Of a stretch of DNA of 47,702 bases, positions 16,371-25,893 are shown piece after piece (the first letter of the stretch is position 1; each line of letters starts with the position of its first letter). The notes beneath the pieces were generated by a model. That model was not told the origin of the DNA, did no database searches, and saw only the letters and a list, made by a program, of their open reading frames with translations. Source of the stretch: Terriglobales bacterium (GTDB lineage: Bacteria > Acidobacteriota > Terriglobia > Terriglobales > Acidobacteriaceae). The translations under genes were made by a program, and so were the position numbers. Location: NCBI GenBank assembly GCA_035567895.1, contig DATMPC010000066.1, forward strand, positions 1-47,702, read 5' to 3'.

Positions 16371-17226
16371 AGCGACGCCAAGGATCCAGTGGCATCGGCG
16401 GCTTGCGGACAAGTTTGCAACCACACTTGCGGTGGCTTGCGTCCTTTTGGTCATGCTGCCCTTGGCAGCGATCTTTATCTACTTGGTGATTCGCGGCATC
16501 GGGTCTCTCAATCTGGACTTCTTTACGCACATTCCCGCCGGTGGTCCAGGTGAACCCGGGGGCGGAATGGCCAATGCGATTGTTGGATCTCTCGTCATTC
16601 TTCTGGTTGGAAGTACCATCGGAGTGCCACTTGGTGTCGGATCGGGAATCTACCTATCGGAGTATTCACGAGGACAATTCGGCAGACTTGTCAGGTTCAC
16701 CGCCGACGTTCTAAATGGCGTGCCATCGATCGTGATCGGCATGGCTGTTTATGCCATGTTGGTTTTGCACCACCACTTCTCCGCTTTCGCTGGCGGTGTA
16801 GCGCTCGGGATTATGATGATCCCGACGATTACCCGCTCCACTGAAGAGATGTTGCGCCTCGTGCCCAGTAACATTCGCGAAGCTGCGCTCGGCTTGGGAA
16901 TCCCGCAATGGCGCACGGCGATGTCGATCACGCTGCGCACGGCGATGTCTGGAGTCATAACCGGTGTAATGCTAGCGTTCGCGCGTGTTAGTGGCGAAAC
17001 CGCTCCTCTTATATTCACAGTACTAGGCAATCAATTCTGGAGCACAAAGCTCACTCAACCTATCGCGGCTCTGCCCTTACAGATCTACACGTACGCACTT
17101 TCTCCATACGACGAATGGCATCGTCTCGCCTGGGCAGGTGCACTAGTGCTGATCGTGCTCATCGTTGCAACCAGCGCCTCCGTTCGCTGGGTGGCCAGTC
17201 GCGGATTTGCGGGGGGTGCTCACTAA
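16363..17226 (+). CDS. pstA: Phosphate ABC transporter permease PstA
   Basis: Second permease subunit, 287 residues from GTG 16363, which follows GGAGGG and overlaps the pstC stop by 8 bases; the in-frame ATG at 16312 would lie deep in pstC and adds no family sequence. Helices include the segment from about residue 20, [12 protein letters not shown], the EAA loop [20 protein letters not shown] and [18 protein letters not shown], all PstA-typical. The stop TAA shares its last base with the pstB ATG (TAATG), so the three genes are translationally coupled. Confidence 0.94.
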   Translation: MPEATPRIQWHRRLADKFATTLAVACVLLVMLPLAAIFIYLVIRGIGSLNLDFFTHIPAGGPGEPGGGMANAIVGSLVILLVGSTIGVPLGVGSGIYLSEYSRGQFGRLVRFTADVLNGVPSIVIGMAVYAMLVLHHHFSAFAGGVALGIMMIPTITRSTEEMLRLVPSNIREAALGLGIPQWRTAMSITLRTAMSGVITGVMLAFARVSGETAPLIFTVLGNQFWSTKLTQPIAALPLQIYTYALSPYDEWHRLAWAGALVLIVLIVATSASVRWVASRGFAGGAH

Positions 17227-17987
17227 TGGGCGTCGGCATCAAGGTCGAAAATCTGAACGCCTGGTTTGGAAAACATCAAGCGCTCCATAGCATCAACATG
17301 GACATCCTTCCGAACCATGCCACCGCCATCATCGGGCCGTCAGGCTGCGGCAAGTCCACTTTTGTTCGCTGTTTGAATCGAATGCACGAAACCAATCCCG
17401 ACGCCCGCGCCGAGGGCAAAGTGCAAGTCAAGGACATGGATGTCTATGGCGAAGGAGTAGCGCCAGTAGATGTTCGTCGGCGCATCGGCATGGTGTTTCA
17501 GAAGCCGAATCCGTTTCCTAGCATGAGCATCTACGACAACGTCGCGGCTGGGCTGAAGCTGAACGGATTCCACAACCGCAAAAAACTGGACGAGATTGTC
17601 GAAAACTCTCTGCGCAGTTCCGCGCTCTGGGACGAAGTGAAAGACGACCTGAAGAAGAAATCCGGGGCCAGCCTTTCCGGCGGACAGCAGCAGCGGCTTT
17701 GCATTGCGCGCGCACTTGCCGTTGAGCCCGATGTTCTTCTGATGGACGAACCGGCTTCGGCGCTCGACCCGATCTCGACTTCGAAAATTGAAGACTTGAT
17801 CTTCGAACTGAAAGAGAACTACACCGTAGTCATCGTGACTCACAACATGCAGCAAGCAGCGCGCGTAGCGGAATTTACCGCGTTTTTTCTTTTGGGAAAG
17901 CTGATAGAGTTCGATAAAACGGAAAAAATCTTCACCACTCCGACCGAGAAGCGCACGGAGGACTATATTACGGGCAGGTTTGGATGA
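17226..17987 (+). CDS. pstB: Phosphate ABC transporter ATPase PstB
   Basis: ATP-hydrolysing subunit of the phosphate importer, 253 residues. Walker [14 protein letters not shown]-loop [12 protein letters not shown] (the NPFPxS form is characteristic of PstB), signature [15 protein letters not shown], Walker [13 protein letters not shown] and switch His in [10 protein letters not shown] are all intact. The frame is open 37 codons upstream inside pstA, but ATG 17226 is the natural start. It ends in an ATGA overlap with phoU. Confidence 0.97.
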   Translation: MGVGIKVENLNAWFGKHQALHSINMDILPNHATAIIGPSGCGKSTFVRCLNRMHETNPDARAEGKVQVKDMDVYGEGVAPVDVRRRIGMVFQKPNPFPSMSIYDNVAAGLKLNGFHNRKKLDEIVENSLRSSALWDEVKDDLKKKSGASLSGGQQQRLCIARALAVEPDVLLMDEPASALDPISTSKIEDLIFELKENYTVVIVTHNMQQAARVAEFTAFFLLGKLIEFDKTEKIFTTPTEKRTEDYITGRFG

Positions 17988-18646
17988 CGCGTACTCGTTT
18001 CCACCAGGGACTTGATGAACTAAAACAGCGTCTGCTGATCATGGGCGGTATGGCGGAGCAGGCCGTTGACCGTGCCATTCACGCTTATGCGACTCGCGAT
18101 GTCGAACTGTGCAAGAAGGTCCTGGAAGACGAAAAGGCCATTAACGCCTCGGAGCGCGAGATCGACGAAATTGCGGTCGATCTTCTGGCCATGCAACAGC
18201 CCATGGCCATCGACCTGAGATTTCTATTTGCCGTAATCAAGATTAATGCTGATTTGGAACGTGTCGGTGATCAAGCGGTAAACATCGCTGAGCGCGTCCT
18301 TGACTTATCCAAGTTCCCGGTCGCCGACCTTCCCGTAGATATTCCCCGGATGGCCTCGATCGCCGCGGCAATGGTCCATCAATCCTTGCAGGCCTTTATC
18401 GAGGAGAATGCCGAACTAGCTCAGCAGGTACTCGAGCGTGATGACGTTGTGGACGCAATCAATCGCGAAGCTTTCGAGGCGCTCACCCACGTGATGCGAG
18501 ACAACCCAACGTTGACGCGACAGGCGCTCGACGCTCTCATCATAGCCCGCAACCTTGAGCGTGTTGCCGATCATGCCACGAACATCGCGGAAGATGTCAT
18601 CTTTTGGGTCCGTGGCGCCGACGTTCGCCATCACGGCGTTAGCTAG
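17984..18646 (+). CDS. phoU: Phosphate signalling/uptake regulator PhoU
   Basis: Cytoplasmic regulator that, in the known system, links Pst transporter activity to the PhoR-PhoB sensor pair and limits phosphate uptake. The 220 residues form two PhoU helical repeats, with metal-binding-type segments around [21 protein letters not shown] and the second-half counterpart [19 protein letters not shown]. It starts with ATGA overlapping the pstB stop. No phoB/phoR gene lies in the window. Confidence 0.95.
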   Translation: MTRTRFHQGLDELKQRLLIMGGMAEQAVDRAIHAYATRDVELCKKVLEDEKAINASEREIDEIAVDLLAMQQPMAIDLRFLFAVIKINADLERVGDQAVNIAERVLDLSKFPVADLPVDIPRMASIAAAMVHQSLQAFIEENAELAQQVLERDDVVDAINREAFEALTHVMRDNPTLTRQALDALIIARNLERVADHATNIAEDVIFWVRGADVRHHGVS

Positions 18647-18660
18647 TCCGGTCCTTCCAT

Positions 18661-18681
18661 TCCGTTATCCTTAATAACGGA
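18661..18681. promoter_or_regulatory. Palindrome after phoU
   Basis: TCCGTTAT (18661-18668) and ATAACGGA (18674-18681) are perfect complements over a 5-base loop, 15 bases after the phoU stop. It lacks a T-run on the + strand, so it is either a weak terminator or an operator. Confidence 0.4.
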
Positions 18682-18829
18682 GTTATATAGGGGTGCGTCC
18701 AGATGTGCCAGTTTCCCTAATAACCTATCTTGTTTCATATAGTTAACCGAATAATCGCAGAAACTAGCGCCTGATCGCACCAGTTGACGAAACTGCGCGA
18801 AAACATGGATGCTGTGAGAAGGTAAGTAG

Positions 18830-18848
18830 AAGGTTCTTCTAGAACCTT
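18830..18848. promoter_or_regulatory. Operator-like palindrome before the HTH gene
   Basis: AAGGTTCTTCTAGAACCTT: 7-bp arms AAGGTTC/GAACCTT around a 5-base centre, ending 38 bp before the HTH start codon. Position and size suit a dimeric regulator, possibly the HTH protein itself. Confidence 0.4.
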
Positions 18849-18886
18849 GGGACCTCACCAAAGTGGCTGCGAGAGGAAGTGACGAC

Positions 18887-19312
18887 ATGGCCGAACGTAA
18901 GATCCTGAATTCGTGGAAGGAAATCGCAAATTATGTTGGGCGAGGAGTACGTACTGTCCAGCGCTGGGAAGCGCATCTGGGTCTTCCCGTGCATCGGCCA
19001 TCAGGAAGGGATCACAGCGCAGTACTGGCCTTCTCCACTGAATTGGATCAGTGGCTGGATAGCCGTCCTGTGAGGCAAGCGATGTCCTCAGGTGTCGAGC
19101 CGCTCGCCACCGTCGGCACTGCAGCTGCCGAGATGCAGGAGCTGATAAGCCGGGCAGAAATTCTCTTGAAGCAGCTGGAATCAGTACTTTCGCGCAGTGA
19201 GGAGATGCACCGTAGACTCTCCGGTACCATGGATGCCCTGGCCAACGGCCAACTTGAGCGAGATCTACGCGGAGATAAGATACTTCAGGGCACTCGGGCT
19301 GACGCAGCCTGA
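18887..19312 (+). CDS. Short helix-turn-helix protein
   Basis: 141 residues from ATG 18887, which has AGGAAGTGA at good spacing (a GTG 8 codons upstream is less likely). Residues about 5-50 (ILNSWKEIANYVGRGVRTVQ, then RWE and LPVHRP) form a predicted excisionase/MerR-like winged HTH followed by AVLAFSTELDQWL, a layout common in Acidobacteriota, often as the N-terminal domain of longer proteins. The C-terminal half (about 75-120) is a predicted amphipathic helix or coiled coil, probably for dimerisation. No enzyme or ligand domain is visible. A decayed paralogue lies at 12139-12301. Function unknown beyond likely DNA binding. Confidence 0.75.
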   Translation: MAERKILNSWKEIANYVGRGVRTVQRWEAHLGLPVHRPSGRDHSAVLAFSTELDQWLDSRPVRQAMSSGVEPLATVGTAAAEMQELISRAEILLKQLESVLSRSEEMHRRLSGTMDALANGQLERDLRGDKILQGTRADAA

Positions 19313-19478
19313 GCCACGCCAAGCTGATTCCAGTTAAGGCCCTAATCTCGACCCTTCAACAGATTTCTCTTGGGATAACGTACTTTCCTCGCATCTACTT
19401 AAGCCAGAATCACTGCTGGTTGCTCCTGAGTTTCTCGCGGTTTACATTCATGGTGGCCACAACCCACAGGATTTCTTG

Positions 19479-21935
19479 ATGCATTCATCTTTGACGACCT
19501 CCGTCCGTCCAGCCCTCCGTCCAGGTTTCTCGTCTTCGGAAGAACTCTGGAAAGAGATCCTGAAACACATTCGCTACACGCTCGGACAATCCCGCGTAGA
19601 CCTCAGTCCGAAAGCCATACTGCGGCCGCTGGCGCTTGCGATTCGGGATCGCCTGATCGACGGGATGTTAGAGACCGAAGAGCGCTATCGCACAACGGGT
19701 GCCAAGCGCTTGTATTACTTATCGATGGAATTCCTCATGGGCAGGGTGCTAGGCGACAACCTGTGCAACCTCCAACTCAACGAACTCTGCCGCGAGGCGC
19801 TCGCTGAGCACGGCATAGACCTCAACGAAGCGCTGGAAGCTGAGGCCGATACCGGCTTGGGTAATGGAGGCCTGGGACGTCTGGCGGCGTGCTTTCTCGA
19901 ATCGCTGGCAACGCTAGGCATGCCAGGCTTCGGATACGGCATTGACTACGAGTACGGCATGTTCACCCAGGAGATTCAGGACGGCTACCAACGTGAAAAG
20001 CCGGATCGCTGGAAAAAACACGGAACTCCTCTCCAGATACCGCGACCAGATCAGTCAGTGCACGTCCCCATCTATGGCCGCTGCGATGCGCACGCGCGAA
20101 CTGCGCAATGGACCGATCAGAAACTAGTAGTCGGGATTCCCAGCGACTTACCCGTGGCAGGCTACGGCGGTCGCACGGTGAACTATCTGCGTTTGTTCTC
20201 GGCACATGCATCGGAGGAGTTCGACATCCAGATCTTTAATCGTGGCGATTACATTCGCGCCGTCGAACAAAAGATTGCCGGCGAGAACATTTCTCGTGTG
20301 CTCTATCCTTCGGACCAGGTTAGGTCAGGTAAGGAACTTCGACTCCTTCAGGAGTACTTCCTGGTTGCGTGCGCTCTGCGCGACATACTCCGCGCCTTCC
20401 TGGCGGATAACAACGATCTCAACCAGATTCCTCAGAAGATTGCGATTCAGATGAATGATACGCATCCGGCTCTGGCCGTACCCGAGTTGATGCGCTTGCT
20501 GATCGACGAACACGGTATGGAGTGGAAGCCGGCATGGGCGATCACGCAAGAAACACTCGCATACACCAATCACACGCTCCTGCCCGAAGCGCTGGAGAAG
20601 TGGTCGCTGCCGCTTCTTGAACACGTGCTCCCGCGGCACATGAACATCATCTTCAACATCAATCATGACTTTCTGATGAAGGTGGTTCAGTCTGATCCGC
20701 TGGACTTCGAGCGCACACGACGCATGTCGATCGTCGAAGAAGCAAGCGAGAAGCAAGTGCGAATGGCGCTATTAGCAATCGTGGGCAGTCACTCTGTGAA
20801 TGGCGTCTCCGAGTTGCACAGCGAACTCATCAAGAAGACGCTTGTACCCGACTTCGCCAAAATGTTCCCTGAGCGCTTCAACAATAAGACGAATGGCGTG
20901 GCGCACCGTCGCTGGGTGTTGAAGGCAAATCCGGGGCTGTCCGATCTCCTGAATCGCGCGATCGGTGAAGATTGGATTCTCGACTTCGATCAGATTAGAC
21001 GCTTTGAGCCGGCGGCCGACGACGCAGGTGTTCGCTCTGAGTTCCGCGAGATCAAGCGCGAAAACAAGCAGCGCCTCGCGAAAGTGATCGCTCAGTCCAC
21101 GGGAGTACTCGTCGATCCTGAGTCGATGTTCGATGTGCACATCAAACGCTTTCACGAGTACAAGCGTCAGCTTTTGAACTTGCTGCGCATTACGTATGAC
21201 TATCTGCGCGTCACCGAAGACGGTGAGACGCTCCCGACTCCGGCAACTTACATTTTTGCCGGTAAGTCCGCGCCCGCATACATCGCGGCTACCCAGATCA
21301 TTAAGCTGATCAACAACGTCGCTCGTACCATCAACGCAGATAAGCGCGTCAACGAGCAGATCAAGATCGCTTTTATTCCCGACTACCGCGTCTCGCTCGC
21401 CGAGATCATCATTCCCGCCGCCGATTTGAGTGAGCAAATCTCCACCGCCGGAATGGAAGCTTCCGGAACGGGCAACATGAAACTCGCCATGAACGGCGCG
21501 CTTACGATGGCCACGCTCGACGGCGCCAACATCGAGATGCTGGAGAGGGTGGGGAGCGACAATATGTACATCTTCGGACTGACTGCCGAGGAGATCGCCG
21601 ATCGCCAGGCGAGAGGCTTCCAGCCGCGCGAAATCTACGACGCCGATCCGCGCATCCGTCGTGTAATCGACGTGCTCTCCTCAGACCGATTCAGCCCCAA
21701 CGAGTTCGGCCTCTTCCGTTGGGTGTACGAGACTATGGTTTACCGCGACCGCTATTTTCATCTTGCCGATCTTCCGTCATATATCGAGACTCACGAGCGC
21801 GCTCAACGCGACTTCAGCGACCGCGAAAACTGGTCGCGCCGTGCCATGCTGAACGTAGCTCGCATGGGCAAGTTCTCCAGCGACCGGACGATAGTCGAAT
21901 ACTCGCGAGATATTTGGCACTTGGCGGCAGTGTAG
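19479..21935 (+). CDS. glgP: Glycogen/alpha-glucan phosphorylase
   Basis: Phosphorolysis of storage alpha-1,4-glucan to glucose 1-phosphate, cytoplasmic and PLP-dependent. The 818-residue product has YYLSMEFLMGRVLGDNL near the N-terminus, GNGGLGRLAACFLES, and the PLP-site segment EASGTGNMKLAMNGALT near residue 665, followed by LDGANIEM. Length is typical for GT35 (815-850). ATG 19479 follows AGGA at 8 bases; a TTG one codon earlier is also possible. It is monocistronic; neighbours (HTH gene, hslV) are unrelated. Confidence 0.96.
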   Translation: MHSSLTTSVRPALRPGFSSSEELWKEILKHIRYTLGQSRVDLSPKAILRPLALAIRDRLIDGMLETEERYRTTGAKRLYYLSMEFLMGRVLGDNLCNLQLNELCREALAEHGIDLNEALEAEADTGLGNGGLGRLAACFLESLATLGMPGFGYGIDYEYGMFTQEIQDGYQREKPDRWKKHGTPLQIPRPDQSVHVPIYGRCDAHARTAQWTDQKLVVGIPSDLPVAGYGGRTVNYLRLFSAHASEEFDIQIFNRGDYIRAVEQKIAGENISRVLYPSDQVRSGKELRLLQEYFLVACALRDILRAFLADNNDLNQIPQKIAIQMNDTHPALAVPELMRLLIDEHGMEWKPAWAITQETLAYTNHTLLPEALEKWSLPLLEHVLPRHMNIIFNINHDFLMKVVQSDPLDFERTRRMSIVEEASEKQVRMALLAIVGSHSVNGVSELHSELIKKTLVPDFAKMFPERFNNKTNGVAHRRWVLKANPGLSDLLNRAIGEDWILDFDQIRRFEPAADDAGVRSEFREIKRENKQRLAKVIAQSTGVLVDPESMFDVHIKRFHEYKRQLLNLLRITYDYLRVTEDGETLPTPATYIFAGKSAPAYIAATQIIKLINNVARTINADKRVNEQIKIAFIPDYRVSLAEIIIPAADLSEQISTAGMEASGTGNMKLAMNGALTMATLDGANIEMLERVGSDNMYIFGLTAEEIADRQARGFQPREIYDADPRIRRVIDVLSSDRFSPNEFGLFRWVYETMVYRDRYFHLADLPSYIETHERAQRDFSDRENWSRRAMLNVARMGKFSSDRTIVEYSRDIWHLAAV

Positions 21936-22040
21936 GGCACGCTATCCGCCGTCTGCTATCGACATTCGCCTATTAACTGCCTGAGGTTCCCTAAGCATGG
22001 GGTTGGATGAGGGCTGAAAGCCGACGGACTCGTTTCCATC

Positions 22041-22046
22041 TATAAT
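22041..22046 (+). promoter_or_regulatory. Consensus -10 just before hslV
   Basis: A perfect TATAAT ends 11 bases before the hslV ATG at 22058, so the transcript probably starts only about 4-6 bases before the start codon. No matching -35 is obvious, and there is no room for a Shine-Dalgarno. Confidence 0.45.
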
Positions 22047-22057
22047 TTTCGTATCGA

Positions 22058-22687
22058 ATGAAGAAGTCATTACGCACGATAACAACGCCCACAAGTCCTA
22101 GAAAAGCTCCCCGGATCCGTTCAACAACTGTTCTTTGTGTGCGACGGGATGGCAAGGTCGTCATGGCCGCCGATGGACAGGTCACGCTCGGTGAAGGCGT
22201 GATCAAGCACAACGCCCGCAAAATTCGCAGGCTTTACCAGGACAAGATTCTTGCAGGATTCGCAGGATCAACCGCCGATGCGTTTTCTCTCTTCAGCCGT
22301 TTCGAAGCCAAGCTGGAGCAATATCACGGAAACCTGGGCCGCGCCGCGGTAGAACTCGCCAAAGACTGGCGAACCGACAAGATCCTTCGCAATCTGGAGG
22401 CACTGCTGATCGTTGCTGACCCCGGTCAAACATTTCTTATAAGTGGCGCTGGGGATGTCATTGAGCCAGATGAGGGAATCGCAGCAATAGGAAGTGGCGG
22501 TTCGTATGCCCTGTCCGCAGCACGCGCATTGATGAACAACACGCAGTTGCCGGCGCGGACGATCGCTGAAGAAGCGATGAAGATCGCAGGCCAAATCTGC
22601 ATCTTCACCAATGATCGGATCACCTACGAGGAACTGGCAGGAGTGCCACAGCCGATCGCTGTTGGGCAAGACGGCGCGCCCAGATAA
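22058..22687 (+). CDS. hslV: ATP-dependent protease peptidase subunit HslV
   Basis: Proteasome-like threonine protease (ClpQ/HslV), normally a dodecamer activated by HslU. The core begins [20 protein letters not shown]; in the family the first Thr of TT becomes the N-terminal nucleophile. It continues with [17 protein letters not shown] and [16 protein letters not shown]. Length is 209, about 30 longer than E. coli HslV: 22 residues (basic, Thr/Pro-rich) precede the catalytic Thr23, and no closer ATG, GTG or TTG exists in frame. So either a propeptide is cleaved or an unusual start is used. hslU is not adjacent; the next gene is convergent serA. Confidence 0.92.
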   Translation: MKKSLRTITTPTSPRKAPRIRSTTVLCVRRDGKVVMAADGQVTLGEGVIKHNARKIRRLYQDKILAGFAGSTADAFSLFSRFEAKLEQYHGNLGRAAVELAKDWRTDKILRNLEALLIVADPGQTFLISGAGDVIEPDEGIAAIGSGGSYALSAARALMNNTQLPARTIAEEAMKIAGQICIFTNDRITYEELAGVPQPIAVGQDGAPR

Positions 22688-22694
22688 CCCGTCA

Positions 22695-22714
22695 CACAGC
22701 CGGGCTCGGCTGTG
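22695..22714. terminator. Hairpin between convergent hslV and serA
   Basis: CACAGCCG (22695-22702) and CGGCTGTG (22707-22714) pair perfectly over GGCT. It has no T-run, and it resembles the palindromic core of the GTGGCACAGCCG repeat. It may act in both directions between the converging genes. Confidence 0.4.
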
Positions 22715-22753
22715 GACGCAGCTCTGAATGCACGCGAGCGTTGCTGCGCTACG

Positions 22754-24373
22754 TCATATCTGCACAGCCCGCACGCTGATCACCGCCGAGATTCTTTTCA
22801 ATTCTTCCAACGCATTCGGTGTGACCGCCTGATCAGTCTGCACCACTGCCATAGCTTCCGCCCGAACCGACGCAGCTCCGGCCGAGACACTCACGGCCGC
22901 GCTGCTGGCGCTAGCATCGCTGCGCCCCAAAGCGAAGTTAGCGATGTTAATCTCGTTTTTGCCAAGAACGGTTCCCACTTGGCCGATAACTCCAGGCACG
23001 TCCCGATTCCGCAAAATGGTGAGATGACCCTCAAGCGGAGCTTCGACATGGAAGCCATCAAGATCGAGCAGCCGCGGCGAGCGTCCATGCAGTACGACCC
23101 CGCGCGCGCGATGCTCACCTTGATGAGTGCGTACAGAAAGTGAAATCACATTACCGGAATTCGTGTCGTCCGGCTTCTTCTGCTCCTGCACTTGGATACC
23201 GCGCTCAGAGGCAACTGAGACAGCATTGACCAGATTCACGCTATCGATACTTTGCTTGAGGGTCCCCTTGAGCGCGGAGTTGCGCAGCAAGGCCGTCTTC
23301 CAATCAGCAACTTTTCCGTGATACCCAACGGTGATGCTCTCGACATTTCCTTCGCTGAGCTGGCCGAGAAACAGGCCTAACTTCTCCGAGAGCTCAATGT
23401 AGGGATGCATTTCGCCATATTCTTCGTCAGAAAGGGAAGGCACATTGACGGCGTTCTGAATGACGCTGCGCTTGAGATACTCCTTTACCTGAAGGGCGAT
23501 CTGCACTCCCACTAGTTCCTGCGCTTCGTTGGTCGAGCCAGCGATGTGCGGAGTCGCGATCACATTGGGAGCGGCGAGCAGCGGATTTTCCTTCGGCGGC
23601 TCTTGAGTGAATACATCGAGTGCCGCACCAGCTACGTGTCCTGAATTGAGCGACTGGAGCAGAGCAGCCTCGTCGATCAATTCACCGCGCGCACAATTCA
23701 CAAGGCGGACGCCTTTCTTCATCTTCGCTAGCGCGGCAGTGTTGATCATGCCCTGTGTTTGCGGCGTTAAGCCAACGTGCAGCGAGATGTAGTCGGAGGC
23801 CGCGTAAAGGTCGTCGAGGCTGGAGAGCTCAAGCTCAAGATCGCGAGCCAGTTGCTGTGAGACAAACGGATCGTAAGCAATGACTTTCATGCCGAAAGCC
23901 TTCGCGCGCCGGGCCACCTCGACTCCAACCCTCCCGAGACCGACGATGCCGAGTGTCTTGCCACGCAGCTCCGTGCCTTGCAGGGATTTCTTTTCCCATT
24001 TTCCCGCTCGCGTTGTTTGATCGGCGCGTGGAATGAATCGCGCCAGTGAGAGCATGAGACCGAGAGTGTGCTCAGCGACTGCGATGGCATTGGCGCCGGG
24101 CGTGTTCATTACCACGATGCCCTTGCGCGTCGCGGCATCGGTGTCGACGTTGTCTACTCCCACACCGGCGCGACCGATTACGCGGAGCTTCTGCGCCGCG
24201 TCGATCAACTTGGCATTCACATCCGTCGCAGACCTGACGACGAGAGCGTCGGCGTCGCGAACAGCGGTCATCAAGTCGCCCATCTGTTCACTCGTAACAA
24301 TTTCGAAGTCGGGCTCGTCGCGAAAGACTTTAAGTGCTGCTGGAGATACTTTTTCTGCGATAAGAATTTTCAT
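22754..24373 (-). CDS. serA: D-3-phosphoglycerate dehydrogenase
   Basis: First step of serine synthesis: oxidises 3-phosphoglycerate with NAD. The 539-residue product is the long SerA form: catalytic/Rossmann domain with GRAGVGVDNVD, GIVGLGRVGVEVARRA (NAD loop) and catalytic His in IATPHIAGST; then an intervening substrate-binding (ASB) domain from about 320; then a C-terminal ACT domain (about 455-539). The ACT domain has an extra Ala/Ser/Val-rich stretch (SDASASSAAVSVSAG) of roughly 15 residues between the first strands, where family members have a short loop. The upstream class V aminotransferase on the same strand probably supplies the next step. Confidence 0.95.
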   Translation of the reverse strand: MKILIAEKVSPAALKVFRDEPDFEIVTSEQMGDLMTAVRDADALVVRSATDVNAKLIDAAQKLRVIGRAGVGVDNVDTDAATRKGIVVMNTPGANAIAVAEHTLGLMLSLARFIPRADQTTRAGKWEKKSLQGTELRGKTLGIVGLGRVGVEVARRAKAFGMKVIAYDPFVSQQLARDLELELSSLDDLYAASDYISLHVGLTPQTQGMINTAALAKMKKGVRLVNCARGELIDEAALLQSLNSGHVAGAALDVFTQEPPKENPLLAAPNVIATPHIAGSTNEAQELVGVQIALQVKEYLKRSVIQNAVNVPSLSDEEYGEMHPYIELSEKLGLFLGQLSEGNVESITVGYHGKVADWKTALLRNSALKGTLKQSIDSVNLVNAVSVASERGIQVQEQKKPDDTNSGNVISLSVRTHQGEHRARGVVLHGRSPRLLDLDGFHVEAPLEGHLTILRNRDVPGVIGQVGTVLGKNEINIANFALGRSDASASSAAVSVSAGAASVRAEAMAVVQTDQAVTPNALEELKRISAVISVRAVQI

Positions 24374-24447
24374 GAGTTCCTGAATGAAGATGGTGAGAAC
24401 GGACGCCGCAATTTGATGTTGTTTTTTAGGAGCTCAATTCTTTCAAT

Positions 24448-24615
24448 CTGTCATCCTGAGCCTTCCGTTGGCGAAGGATCTCCCGCGATGCACCGAACTA
24501 AATTGCTGCCTCCCGGCCCTCCGGCCCGAACCTCCTGGTGTAAGAGCCCTGGTGTAGCAATTAAGCCTGACACATTCCGGGAGATCCGTCGCCAACAGAA
24601 GGCTCAGGATGACAG
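24448..24615. mobile_element. MITE-like palindromic element, copy 1
   Basis: 168 bp with terminal inverted repeats of about 38 bp. The outer 15 bp are CTGTCATCCTGAGCC and GGCTCAGGATGACAG; further in are GGATCTCCCG and CGGGAGATCC. The interior shares AATTGCTGC and other words with copy 2 at 46206-46375. It encodes nothing and no target-site duplication is evident. It sits in the gap between the aminotransferase and serA, so in that transcript it would form a very long hairpin. Confidence 0.8.
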
Positions 24616-24636
24616 TTGTAGTTAGTGTCGTAATTT

Positions 24637-25893
24637 CTATGCGCCGACTGCCGTCAACGTCGACGAACACTCGTCCACTGGGCGCCCGCACGAGCAGCGC
24701 CCATCTAACTCCAGCAACTGCGCGAGCGAAGTGCCGCGACGCTTGGCGTAGACCTGTTGTGCAGCCTTGAGACCTACGCCTAGAAGATCTCGCCCCAAGA
24801 TCGGCTGCAATACGTGCTCCAGTCCGCCAATCATCGCGATGGTGTCCAGGTAGTCGAAGAATCCAAGGTGCGCGATGCGGAAGAGCTGTCCCTTCATTTC
24901 GCCTTGTCCATTCGCAAGCACACCGGCAAACTGCTCTTTGAATCCCTTTACCACAGCTCCCGAATCGGTACCTTCAGGCGCGTACACTGCTGTGACCGCC
25001 GCAGCCGGAGCCACCGCCGCGAAGAGCTTCAACCCGAGCGCCTGAACGGCCGCGCGTGTCATCTCTGCTACGACTTCGGCGTTGTGAATGAGCGCATCCC
25101 GACCAGCAACGATGTCCCCACCGGCGCCAGCAGCGATGTAATCGAACGCAGCGCCGAGCGCTGCAATCAATGCCACAGCGGGTGTATAGGCCGATTCGCC
25201 CTTGGCCGCGGACTTCCTTTCTTTACGCAAGTCGAAGTAGTAGCGCGGATTCTTGGTGGTCTCCATGCGCTTCCAGGCGCGCTCGCTCACGGCACAGTAA
25301 GCAAGGCCAGGTGGAATCATGACCGCCTTTTGCGAGCCGCCGATGATTACGTCGATGCCCCAGGCATCCACATCGAAGTGAGTAGTGCCGAGTCCCGTAA
25401 TGGCATCAACCACAAGCAACGCGTCCGTGTCCTTCGTCAGTGCAGCTACACTTTGCACGCAGTGGCGGGCGCCCGTGGAAGTCTCTGTTGCCTGCATAAA
25501 GACCGCCTTAACATCCGGCTTCAGCTTCGCCCGAACCTCCTCGATCGAGAACGTTTGTCCGTACGGAACGGTCACGGTCTCCACTTGACATCCGAAAGCT
25601 TTCGCCAAACTCACCCAACGCTCGCCAAACTTGCCTGCCGTGAGTACGAGCACGCGATCTCCCGGAGAAGTGAGATTTGAAACCGCCGCCTCCATCGCCC
25701 CCGTGCCTGAGGAGGAGATAAGGATGACGTCGTTCTTCGTGCCAACGAAGTCCTTTAGTTGGGCCAGAACACGCTGGTACAACGCTCGAAATTCAGGCGT
25801 GCGATGGTGGATATCAGCTGCTGCCATTGCCAACTGCGCGGCAGGCAAAAGTGGAGTAGGACCTGGAGTAAAAAGGCGGACCTTCTTTAGCAT
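24637..25893 (-). CDS. Class V aminotransferase (probable phosphoserine aminotransferase role)
   Basis: PLP-dependent enzyme of the serine-pyruvate/alanine-glyoxylate type, 418 residues. It starts VRLFTPGPTPLLP, has ISSSGTGAMEAAVSNL (cofactor phosphate contacts), VVDAITGLGTTHFDVD and the PLP lysine in GGSQKAVMIPPGLAY. Lying directly upstream of serA on the same strand, and with no serC-like gene visible, it is a good candidate for making phosphoserine, as proposed for similar class V enzymes next to serA in Thermotoga. The last 25 residues carry an unusual CSCGRPVDEC cluster that might bind metal. Serine-glyoxylate or alanine-glyoxylate activity is the alternative. Confidence 0.85.
   Translation of the reverse strand: MLKKVRLFTPGPTPLLPAAQLAMAAADIHHRTPEFRALYQRVLAQLKDFVGTKNDVILISSSGTGAMEAAVSNLTSPGDRVLVLTAGKFGERWVSLAKAFGCQVETVTVPYGQTFSIEEVRAKLKPDVKAVFMQATETSTGARHCVQSVAALTKDTDALLVVDAITGLGTTHFDVDAWGIDVIIGGSQKAVMIPPGLAYCAVSERAWKRMETTKNPRYYFDLRKERKSAAKGESAYTPAVALIAALGAAFDYIAAGAGGDIVAGRDALIHNAEVVAEMTRAAVQALGLKLFAAVAPAAAVTAVYAPEGTDSGAVVKGFKEQFAGVLANGQGEMKGQLFRIAHLGFFDYLDTIAMIGGLEHVLQPILGRDLLGVGLKAAQQVYAKRRGTSLAQLLELDGRCSCGRPVDECSSTLTAVGA

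Noticed and set aside
20772-21437. 221-codon frame opposite glgP
   Set aside because: Antisense shadow of conserved phosphorylase sequence.
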